A model generated the notes under the pieces. It had not been told where the DNA came from, did not search any database, and was given only the letters and a program-made list of their open reading frames with translations. DNA of 14,582 bases from NCBI GenBank assembly GCA_035764045.1, contig DASTZX010000388.1:1-14582 (forward strand), in the 5' to 3' direction. A program made the position numbers and the translations under genes. Below, in pieces: positions 1-6,214 of the stretch (position 1 is the first letter of the stretch; the number at the start of each line of letters is the position of its first letter). Origin of the DNA: JAVDCA01 sp035764045 (lineage in GTDB: Bacteria; Pseudomonadota; Alphaproteobacteria; Rhizobiales; Xanthobacteraceae).

Positions 1-20
1 ACACTTGCCGCAGATGATGT

Positions 21-37
21 GCGAACTTCGGGTTCGC
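21..37. repeat. Small inverted repeat downstream of binding protein 1
   Basis: GCGAAC at 21-26 pairs with GTTCGC at 32-37 around a five-base loop. It lies 15 bases beyond the stop codon of the leftmost gene, which is where a 3' hairpin would sit. No T-run follows on the minus strand, so a rho-independent terminator is not supported. It could be a 3' mRNA-stabilising stem or chance. Nothing else is recognised in the first 52 bases. Confidence 0.3.
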
Positions 38-52
38 GGCACTAGCGAACGG

Positions 53-1009
53 CTATTTCTTCGGCAGGAACTGCTCGGTGTAGAGCTTGCTCATGTCGGG
101 CTTCTCGGGCATGACGCCGGACTGCACGAACGAGCGTGCCAGCACATCGAGCGCCTTGGGATTGAACCGGCCGTTCGGATTGAAGATCGGCATGAGCTCC
201 TCGTAGTTGCGCAGCGCGACCGCCTGCGAGACCTGCGACACGCGCGCGGCGATCTCGACCGTCTGGTTCTTGTGATCGCGCATGTATTGCACGGTCTCGT
301 ACCAGGCGGCGAGGAACTCGCGCAGCGCATCCGGCTTCTGCTGCATCAGCGATGTGCTGGCGAAGATCACATGGACGTGGAAATCCTTGATGCGCTCGCC
401 GAAGCGCACCAAAATCCGGCCGATCCCCTCCTCCACCAGCCGGAAGACGGTGCTGGTCTCGGTGATGACGCCGTCGATCTGCCCGGTCTTGAGGGCGGCC
501 GCCTGCGCGGTCGTGGTGCCGAGCGGCGCGATCTTGATGCCGTCATTGCCCCAGCCATGCGATCGCGACAGCTCCTGTCCCAGCCAATAGGTGAGCGAGC
601 CGGCGGTCGAGACGCTGACGGTGCGGCCCTTGAGGTCGTTCTCGGTCCTGACCGGGCCGTCGTTGCGCACCACCAGCATGATGGTGCCGGGCGCATCCGC
701 CAACGCACCGACCGCGAGCATCGGCACGCCCTTGGCCACGAACACCATGGTCGGCCCGCCGCCGAGGGCAATATCGACGGAGTTCGCGGTCAGCGCCTGG
801 CGCAACGGTGCGTCACCGCCGAAATTACTGATCGAGACGTCGAGCCCATGTTTCTTGAAAATACCCGCCTCGATGCCGACGTCGAGCGGCACGAAGGCGA
901 AGGTCTGCGCCTGCGCCTTGCCGACCCGCAGCTGCACCTGCGCGCTCGCGTCCTGCACACCCGCGGCCAGGGCCAAGATGGCCGCGATCGCCCAAACTCC
1001 ACGCTTCAT
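53..1009 (-). CDS. NMT1/TauA-type ABC transporter substrate-binding protein (paralogue 1)
   Basis: A predicted secreted solute-binding protein of 318 residues, related to the SsuA/TauA/ThiY (NMT1-like) class that delivers small organic ligands to an inner-membrane ABC importer. The start at 1009 gives a clean Sec signal peptide (MKRGVWAIAAILALAAG, probable cut after ASA near residue 23). A GGGAG sequence lies a few bases upstream; the longer reading frame to 1078 would bury the signal. The mature protein opens with LRVGKA, then FVPLDVGIEAGIFKKHGL, GDAPLRQAL, DIALGGGP, LKGRTVSVSTAGSLTYW, HVHVIFA, a GRFNPKALDVL segment and the C-terminal KLYTEQFLPKK. It shares this motif series with the two paralogues upstream but is the most diverged of the three. 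It lies 37 bases after the alpha/beta hydrolase gene, probably in the same transcript. No permease or ATPase gene is in view. The ligand is unknown. Confidence 0.9.
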   Translation of the reverse strand: MKRGVWAIAAILALAAGVQDASAQVQLRVGKAQAQTFAFVPLDVGIEAGIFKKHGLDVSISNFGGDAPLRQALTANSVDIALGGGPTMVFVAKGVPMLAVGALADAPGTIMLVVRNDGPVRTENDLKGRTVSVSTAGSLTYWLGQELSRSHGWGNDGIKIAPLGTTTAQAAALKTGQIDGVITETSTVFRLVEEGIGRILVRFGERIKDFHVHVIFASTSLMQQKPDALREFLAAWYETVQYMRDHKNQTVEIAARVSQVSQAVALRNYEELMPIFNPNGRFNPKALDVLARSFVQSGVMPEKPDMSKLYTEQFLPKK

Positions 1010-1046
1010 CGCCTGCTCCCTTTGACGCGCCGCAGATAGGCCAATG

Positions 1047-2300
1047 TCATGCCAGCGGCGTCTTGGCAACGTTGCCATTCGCCTCGACGTACCAGCGCTC
1101 GCTGGCGAGCGGCTTGCCGGCGAAGCGCTCGATCATCCAGTCGGCCACCATGGTCGGCGGATAGGGTCCGAGGCTGACCGAGGGCGCGGCGCTGATCGCA
1201 TGGCGCGCGTCCTGGTAGACGACGAAGCGCCTCGGCGTCTGCATGCGGGCGAGCATGCGCTCGGCGTAGACCAGGGGGCTCAGCTCCTCGGCCTCGCCGG
1301 CGACGCAGAGATAGGGCACGCGGATCCTTTCGGCGTGCCCCTCCCAGGTCAGCGTTCGCCGAAAGCGGTCGAACCCCGCCTCGTCGGAGAATCCCGCCAT
1401 GTACATGAAGCGCTTCTTGTAGGTCGGCGAGGCTTCCTGGAAGATCGTGTGGAAGCCGGGCTCGAGGCAGGTCGCGTTGGCGATGCAGGCCATGATGCGC
1501 GGCTCGCTCGCCGTCACCAGGGTCGCAAAGAAGGAGCCGAAGCTGTTGCCGAAGATGCCGATCCGCGCCGGGTCGATCTCGGGGCGGGAGCTCAGCCAGT
1601 CGAAGACCGGCTTTCCCACGCTGGTCCAATTCTCCATGCTCACGGTGAGCCCGTTGAGCCGGCATTCGGCCTGGCCGGGACCATCGAGCGCGAGCACCGC
1701 AATGCCGCGGGACAGCCAGCGGTCGCCGTTGAGCGCGACGAACAGCTCCTTGAAGGTGTCCATCCCGGGAAACGAGATCACGGCCGGGATCTTTCCGCCC
1801 TGGTAGCCGGGCGGCAGATGAAACCAGGCCGGAATCGTCTTGCCGCGGAATGGCAGGTCCACCCGCTCGATGCGATGGTCGGCGAGCCGCGCATAGCTGT
1901 CGTAGCAGCTCCGCTTGCTGGCGTTGCAGGCGAGGTTGTCCGGGCCGTCGTCGTGCAGGGTCCATTGCGCGGCGCCCCAATGCACGGCCGCCATGAAGTA
2001 GTTGTCGCGCGCGGTCACGGCGAGGCCGTCCGCCTCGGCGGCGCGCGCCCTCGCCTCGCGCCGCCTGGCGGTCGCAACGAAGGCCGGGGTGATGTCGGCG
2101 TATTTCCGCACCCGCTCGCGGATCGCGGCGAAATCGGCCGAGGCCTCGAAGCCGCAGGCCGCGTTCATGTAGACCGAGCGCGGTTGGTCCCAGTCGATGC
2201 CGTTCGCCCGGATGACGTTGTCCACGAGCCAGCGCTGCTCGGTCCAGCGCCGGACGTCCGGCTCGGCCGCAGCCTCGGCGGCGGCACGCGCATCGTTCAT
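1047..2300 (-). CDS. Alpha/beta hydrolase, FrsA / 2,6-dihydroxypseudooxynicotine hydrolase-like
   Basis: A 417-residue predicted cytoplasmic serine hydrolase with a helical N-terminal region of about 140 residues followed by an alpha/beta-hydrolase core. This resembles the family that includes the nicotine-pathway C-C hydrolase and FrsA/DUF1100 proteins. Visible features are PAVISFPGMDTFKE near the first core strand, ALDGPGQAE near residues 204-212, the nucleophile elbow GNSFG with Ser at about 253, and the His of DARHAIS at about 367. The segment where the acid normally sits reads AGEAEELSP, so a Glu at about 338 occupies the usual Asp position. I chose the ATG at 2300 because GAGAGGA lies 7 bases upstream; an in-frame ATG at 2306 is too close to that site. 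The gene starts 16 bases after binding protein 2 and ends 37 bases before binding protein 1, so it is sandwiched between paralogous binding proteins. C-C bond, ester and amide substrates are all possible. Confidence 0.88.
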   Translation of the reverse strand: MNDARAAAEAAAEPDVRRWTEQRWLVDNVIRANGIDWDQPRSVYMNAACGFEASADFAAIRERVRKYADITPAFVATARRREARARAAEADGLAVTARDNYFMAAVHWGAAQWTLHDDGPDNLACNASKRSCYDSYARLADHRIERVDLPFRGKTIPAWFHLPPGYQGGKIPAVISFPGMDTFKELFVALNGDRWLSRGIAVLALDGPGQAECRLNGLTVSMENWTSVGKPVFDWLSSRPEIDPARIGIFGNSFGSFFATLVTASEPRIMACIANATCLEPGFHTIFQEASPTYKKRFMYMAGFSDEAGFDRFRRTLTWEGHAERIRVPYLCVAGEAEELSPLVYAERMLARMQTPRRFVVYQDARHAISAAPSVSLGPYPPTMVADWMIERFAGKPLASERWYVEANGNVAKTPLA

Positions 2301-2307
2301 GGGCATT

Positions 2308-2314
2308 TCCTCTC
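2308..2314 (-). promoter_or_regulatory. Ribosome binding site deciding the hydrolase start
   Basis: GAGAGGA on the minus strand ends 7 bases before the ATG at 2300. An alternative in-frame ATG at 2306 would leave only one base of spacing, so the shorter protein beginning MNDAR is preferred. The site fills most of the 16-base gap after the preceding stop codon, as in a tight operon. Confidence 0.6.
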
Positions 2315-2316
2315 GT

Positions 2317-3264
2317 CTATTTGGGCGGCAGAAACGTCTCGGTATACAGCTGCTTCGGATCCGGTTCTGAATTGAGCACCTTGAGCTCGACATAGGATTT
2401 GGCGAGCACCGCGAGCGCTTTCGGGTTGAACCGCCCGTCGTCCGAGAACATCGGCATTAGCGTGTCATAGGTGCGTGAGGTGATGTCGGCGTCCTTGCCG
2501 ATTACGTCTTTGGCGATGTCCACCGTCTCGGCCTTGTTGGCCCGCATGAAGTGGATGGTCTCGAGCCAGCCCTTGAGGAATCCGCGCAGCGCGTCCGGCT
2601 TCTCGGCGATGTCCTTGTTGGTCGCGAAAATCACATGGATGTGGAAGTCCTTCACGATGTCGCCGAAGCGCATCAGGATGCGCCCGTCGCCGCTACGCTC
2701 CATGTCGAGGGCGGTCGAGATGTCGGTCACCATGCCGTCGATGTCCTTGCGCTTGAGCGCGGCGATCTGCGGCTGGGCGACCCCCATCGGGGCGATGTCG
2801 ATCCCGTTCGGTCCCCAGCCCTGCTGGCGCGAGGTCTCGCTGACGAGCCAATAGGTCAGCGAGCCGACCGTCGAGACGCTCACCCGCTTGCCCTTGAGGT
2901 CGGCCGGGCTCTTGATCGATGCGTCATCCTTGCGCACCACCAGTGTGAGCAACAGGGGCGGCCCCGCCATCGCGGCGATCGCCTTGACGGGCGCACCCTT
3001 GACGATGAAGGCCATGGCGGGCCCGGAGCCGAGCGCGAGATCGATCGAGCCTGCCGCCATCGCCTGTTGCATCTTGGCGTCGCCCGCGAAAGCGATCGAT
3101 TCCGGCTCGACACCATATTTCTGGAAAAAGCCCTTCTTGATGCCGATGTCGAGCGGCACGAATGAAAAGGCCTCGGGTACGGCCTTGCCGACCTTGAGCT
3201 TCTCGGCGGCCGACGCAGAGGTGACAAGCAGCAGGGTTGCCAGCAGTGCCAAAATTGTTCGCAT
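2317..3264 (-). CDS. NMT1/TauA-type ABC transporter substrate-binding protein (paralogue 2)
   Basis: A 315-residue predicted periplasmic binding protein of the NMT1/SsuA/TauA class. The ATG at 3264 begins a standard Sec signal (MRTILALLATLLLVTSASA, cut near residue 19). The reading frame continues upstream only into a palindromic repeat, so a longer start is rejected. The ribosome binding site is weak (only AGAAAG and GAAAG). Motifs in order are LKVGKA, EAFSFVPLDIGIKKGFF, GDAKMQQAMAAGSIDLALG, LKGKRVSVSTVGSLTYW, DFHIHVIFA, KPDALRGFL, LMPMFSDDGRFNPKAL and KQLYTETFLPPK. Over residues 61-105 I count 38 of 45 identical residues with paralogue 3, so these two look like a recent duplication. It is separated from paralogue 3 by a 133-base gap holding an 87-base repeat and is followed closely by the alpha/beta hydrolase. 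The ligand is unknown and no membrane components are nearby. Confidence 0.9.
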   Translation of the reverse strand: MRTILALLATLLLVTSASAAEKLKVGKAVPEAFSFVPLDIGIKKGFFQKYGVEPESIAFAGDAKMQQAMAAGSIDLALGSGPAMAFIVKGAPVKAIAAMAGPPLLLTLVVRKDDASIKSPADLKGKRVSVSTVGSLTYWLVSETSRQQGWGPNGIDIAPMGVAQPQIAALKRKDIDGMVTDISTALDMERSGDGRILMRFGDIVKDFHIHVIFATNKDIAEKPDALRGFLKGWLETIHFMRANKAETVDIAKDVIGKDADITSRTYDTLMPMFSDDGRFNPKALAVLAKSYVELKVLNSEPDPKQLYTETFLPPK

Positions 3265-3295
3265 GACTTTCAACGTCTTTCTGGGTCGCTTCCTC

Positions 3296-3382
3296 GTAGG
3301 GTGGGCAAAGGCGCGGAACGCGCCGTGCCCACGTGCCAATCGGCTTCACCATGGTGGGCACGCTTCGCTTTGCCCACCCTAC
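3296..3382. repeat. Palindromic repeat, family A, copy 1 (87 bp)
   Basis: The outer ends are a perfect 15-base inverted repeat, GTAGGGTGGGCAAAG (3296-3310) against CTTTGCCCACCCTAC (3368-3382). Inside, CGTGCCCAC (3324-3332) pairs with GTGGGCACG (3354-3362). It sits between binding proteins 3 and 2. Another copy, in the opposite orientation and shorter in the middle, is at 13887-13952. Elements with these ends are common between genes in Bradyrhizobium-like genomes (general knowledge). A role as a transcript-stabilising or attenuating hairpin is inferred. Confidence 0.85.
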
Positions 3383-3397
3383 CGTGATTTCGCTTCG

Positions 3398-4339
3398 CTA
3401 CTTTGGCAAGAACGCCTCCGTATAGAGCTTGCTCATGTCCGGTTCGGCCGGCAGCGTCTTCATCTCGACGAACGAGCGCCGCAGGACGCCGAGCGCGTTC
3501 GGATCGAAGCGGCCGGTGTCGGAGAACATGGGCATCAGCTCGTCGTAGATGCGCCCGGCGGTCGCCTGATCGGTGCCCATGACCTCGGCCGCGATCGCGA
3601 CGCTCTTGGCCTTGTCGTGCCGCATCAGGGCGATGGTCTCGAACCAGCCGTTGAGGAATCCGTGCAGCGCGTCCGGCCTCTCGGCGATCGCCTTGTCGGT
3701 CGCGAAGATCACATGGATGATGAAATCCTTCACCAGGTCGCCGAAGCGCAGCAGGATGCGGCCGTCGCCGCGCTCCACGTAGTTGAGCGCCGAGGCGAGA
3801 TCGACGATGCAGCCGTCGAGCGCCTGCGAGCGCACGGCGGCGACCCGCGCCGCGTTCTCGCCGACCGGCACCTGGACGATTCCGTCGAATCCCCAGCCGC
3901 GCTGCCGCGACACCTCGCTGATGATCCAGCTCGTCACCGAGCCGACCGTCGAGACGCCCACCTTGCGGCCCTTCAGGTCGTCGACCGTCTTCACCGAGCC
4001 GTCGTTGCGCACCACCAGGGCGAACAGGAGCGGCGGGCCCGCCATGGCGGCGATGCCCTTCACGGGCGAGCCCTTGACGATGAAGGCGAGCCCCGGGCCC
4101 GAGCCGAGCGCGATGTCGATCGAGTCCGCCGCCATCGCCTGTTGCAGCTTGGCGTCGCCGCCGAAGTTGGCGATCTCGATGTCGAGGCCCTGCTTCTTGA
4201 AGATCCCGGTGCGCACCCCGACGTCGAGCGGCACGAACGAGAACGCCTCCCGCCCCGCCTTGCCGACCCGCAGGGTCTCGGCCGAGGCGGCAGTGGCGGC
4301 GAGAACCGCGGCCGCAATGAGAGTCAGGATTATGCGCAT
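3398..4339 (-). CDS. NMT1/TauA-type ABC transporter substrate-binding protein (paralogue 3)
   Basis: A 313-residue predicted periplasmic solute-binding protein, the first of three tandem paralogues in transcription order. The ATG at 4339 gives a Sec signal (MRIILTLIAAAVLAATAASA, cut near residue 20) and is preceded by GGGAG with five-base spacing. The longer frame to 4420 reads through a repeat and is rejected. Conserved blocks are LRVGKA, EAFSFVPLDVGVRTGIF, GDAKLQQAMAADSIDIALG, LKGRKVGVSTVGSVTSW, KDFIIHVIFA, RPDALHGFL, LMPMFSDTGRFDPNALGVL and KLYTEAFLPK. It is closest to paralogue 2. It follows hyuB after a 114-base gap that contains a two-hairpin repeat, so co-transcription with hyuAB is plausible but may be attenuated. 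By position it could capture a substrate for the hydantoinase pair; that is inference. No ABC permease or ATPase is in the window. Confidence 0.9.
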   Translation of the reverse strand: MRIILTLIAAAVLAATAASAETLRVGKAGREAFSFVPLDVGVRTGIFKKQGLDIEIANFGGDAKLQQAMAADSIDIALGSGPGLAFIVKGSPVKGIAAMAGPPLLFALVVRNDGSVKTVDDLKGRKVGVSTVGSVTSWIISEVSRQRGWGFDGIVQVPVGENAARVAAVRSQALDGCIVDLASALNYVERGDGRILLRFGDLVKDFIIHVIFATDKAIAERPDALHGFLNGWFETIALMRHDKAKSVAIAAEVMGTDQATAGRIYDELMPMFSDTGRFDPNALGVLRRSFVEMKTLPAEPDMSKLYTEAFLPK

Positions 4340-4373
4340 TTCGCTCCCAAGACTTTTCTTGTCGTTTGTCGTC

Positions 4374-4457
4374 GTAGCCCGGATTGAGCGCAGCGAAATC
4401 CGGGTCGGGCCTTCCCGCATTTCGCTTCGCTCAATGCGGGCTTCTGTAACGGGCTAC
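4374..4457. repeat. Two-hairpin palindromic repeat, family B (84 bp)
   Basis: The ends GTAGCCCG (4374-4381) and CGGGCTAC (4450-4457) are inverted copies. Inside are two hairpins: CCCGGATT (4378-4385) with AATCCGGG (4397-4404), and CCCGCATT (4414-4421) with AATGCGGG (4433-4440). Each has an 11-base loop, and the loops are near reverse complements of one another, so the hairpins look like head-to-head copies of one unit. The stop codon of hyuB (4454-4456) lies in the terminal arm. The form resembles bacterial interspersed mosaic elements; the name of the family is not known to me. Confidence 0.75.
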
Positions 4458-6214
4458 ACGCCCCGCCCCTTCCTTATCGCATCCCGCTGGCGCTGCGTCG
4501 CCGCCGCGTCCAGCGTCAGATCGTCCCGCAGGACCACGCCGTAGTCGTCCCGGGCCGAGGCGAGGGAGATCAGCTCCTCGCGCACGTCCTCGCGCACCGC
4601 GGCCGGATCGCGCTCGAGCGGGTCGCCAAAACCGCCGCCGCCGCCGGTGCGCACGATCACCCGGGTGTCGACCGGCACCGGAACGTGGCTGCCCGCCATC
4701 GACTTGAATGCGTTCTCGCCCGGCAGCCTGATCAGGTAGTCGCCATATTCGCCCGGCTTGCCGCCCCACAGCCCCCAGGGCCGGCATTTCTGCCGCCGGG
4801 TATGCTCGAAGTTCCACTTCCCCTCGACCAGGTTGCGCACCTGCATGTCGATGCCGAGGCCGCCGCGGAATTTGCCGGCGCCGCCCGAGTCCGGCCGCAG
4901 GCCCCTCGCCTCGACCATCACCGGGCACTTCAATTCGATGCCCTCGATCGAGCCATTGCGCACGTCTCCCTGGCAGACCGAAACGGTCGCGGACTCACCG
5001 TCCTCGAACGGCCGTCCACCCCAGCCGCCGCCCTCGAGGCTCTGCACCACGAAGCGCCGGCTGGTGTTCGGGTTGACGCCGAAGAACACCACGGCGCCGC
5101 CGAGCAGGCCGTGATGGCCTGCGGGCACGCGGTCCGGCATCGCCTTGGCGAGCGCCACCACGATGGTGTCGACCACGGTCGGAACGATCGCGCTCCAGCC
5201 CGACATGGGCGCCGGGAAGCGGGCCATCATGATGTTGCCTTCGGGGATGACCACGTCGAGGGCGCGAAAGGAGCCCTCGTTGACCGGATCGAGCGGACCG
5301 GTGAGCGCCTTGTAGGCGACGCGCGCGCCGGCGAGCGTGCGCGAATTGATCGCCGCCCGCCGCTCGCCAGAGCAGCCGGAGAGATCGATGGTCATGTGCC
5401 CCTTGGCGATCGTGACCTTCGCATGCACCCGGACCGGCTCGTCCTTTCTCAGTCCGTCATCGTCGAGCGCGGCTTCCGACTCGTAGACGCCGTCCGCCAG
5501 CCGGGCGACCACGTTCCGGCACTTGGTCTCGGTCTCGTCGAAGATGCGGGCGACCGCGGCGAGCATGGTCGCCTTGCCGTACTTGTCGAACAGCTCGTCC
5601 ATGCGCCGCGCCGCGAGGCGACACGCCGCCATCTGCGATTTCATGTCGCCGAGCGATGACTCGGGAAAGCGGATGTTGTCCTTGAGCACGCGATAGAGCG
5701 CGTCGTTGAGGACGCCGGCCTCGTAGATCTTGAGCTGGTCGAGCTGCAGCCCTTCCATCCAGGGATCGGCGACCGTCGGCCCGGCACCGAAGCCCGTGCT
5801 CATCCCGCCCACGTCGATCCAGTGCGCCCGCACCATGGGGAACATCAGGAGCTCGCCCTTGTAGAAATAGGGCATGTAGATGACGACGTTGTTGAGGTGC
5901 TGGCCGGCGACCGCCTGGTGGTTGGTGATGATCACGTCGCCCGGCTTGAAGCCGTCCTTGCCGTAGCGCTTGAGCCCGTCCGTGACCACGACGCCGAGGT
6001 CGGCGACGAAATGCGACACGCCGCCGACGTTCTGCGCGATCAGCTCGCCCGCGAGGCCGACCAGCGCGGTGCAGAAGTCGCGCACCTCGTAGATCATCAT
6101 GTTGTAGGAGGTGCGCTGCAGGTCGGCCGCCATCTCGTTCGCGACCGCCGGCAGTGCGTTGCGGACGACCTCCAGGGTTACCGCGTCCAATGCGACCGCC
6201 TCGCGCCCGGCCAT
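4454..6214 (-). CDS. hyuB: Hydantoinase/oxoprolinase family protein, B subunit
   Basis: A 586-residue cytoplasmic protein of the hydantoinase B family, partner of HyuA in ATP-dependent opening of hydantoins, 5-oxoproline or related cyclic amides; acetone-type carboxylases share the fold. The start at 6214 (MAGREAVALD) overlaps the hyuA stop by one base (TGATG), implying translational coupling, and the following DAVTLEVVRNAL is the normal family N-terminus. Other blocks are QRTSYNMMIYEVRDF, GDVIITNHQ at about residues 92-100, AHWIDVGG at about 130-137, DSGGAGKFRGGLG at about 442-454, and a C-terminal GGGGGFGDPLERDP. The family usually has Asn-Asp-Pro at the first of these, so Asn-His-Gln is a departure. 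Length is typical (about 520-600). The last codons and stop lie inside a repeat. The true substrate cannot be told from the sequence. Confidence 0.92.
   Translation of the reverse strand: MAGREAVALDAVTLEVVRNALPAVANEMAADLQRTSYNMMIYEVRDFCTALVGLAGELIAQNVGGVSHFVADLGVVVTDGLKRYGKDGFKPGDVIITNHQAVAGQHLNNVVIYMPYFYKGELLMFPMVRAHWIDVGGMSTGFGAGPTVADPWMEGLQLDQLKIYEAGVLNDALYRVLKDNIRFPESSLGDMKSQMAACRLAARRMDELFDKYGKATMLAAVARIFDETETKCRNVVARLADGVYESEAALDDDGLRKDEPVRVHAKVTIAKGHMTIDLSGCSGERRAAINSRTLAGARVAYKALTGPLDPVNEGSFRALDVVIPEGNIMMARFPAPMSGWSAIVPTVVDTIVVALAKAMPDRVPAGHHGLLGGAVVFFGVNPNTSRRFVVQSLEGGGWGGRPFEDGESATVSVCQGDVRNGSIEGIELKCPVMVEARGLRPDSGGAGKFRGGLGIDMQVRNLVEGKWNFEHTRRQKCRPWGLWGGKPGEYGDYLIRLPGENAFKSMAGSHVPVPVDTRVIVRTGGGGGFGDPLERDPAAVREDVREELISLASARDDYGVVLRDDLTLDAAATQRQRDAIRKGRGV

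Noticed and set aside
1010..1046. Promoter between the hydrolase and binding protein 1
   Set aside because: The 37-base gap contains a ribosome binding site but no -35/-10 pair that I could support; operon read-through is simpler.
1044..2375. 443-residue plus-strand open frame opposite the alpha/beta hydrolase
   Set aside because: No family motif, composition typical of antisense frames, and the minus-strand gene has an intact nucleophile elbow and a ribosome binding site.
3296..3382. Insertion sequence or CRISPR-like repeat
   Set aside because: The element has no transposase and no regular repeat-spacer series; it is a solitary palindromic interspersed repeat.
2888..4387. 499-residue plus-strand open frame opposite binding proteins 2 and 3
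   Set aside because: It crosses an intergenic repeat and two conserved genes, with low-complexity Arg/His/Asp-rich sequence. It is a shadow of the real minus-strand genes.
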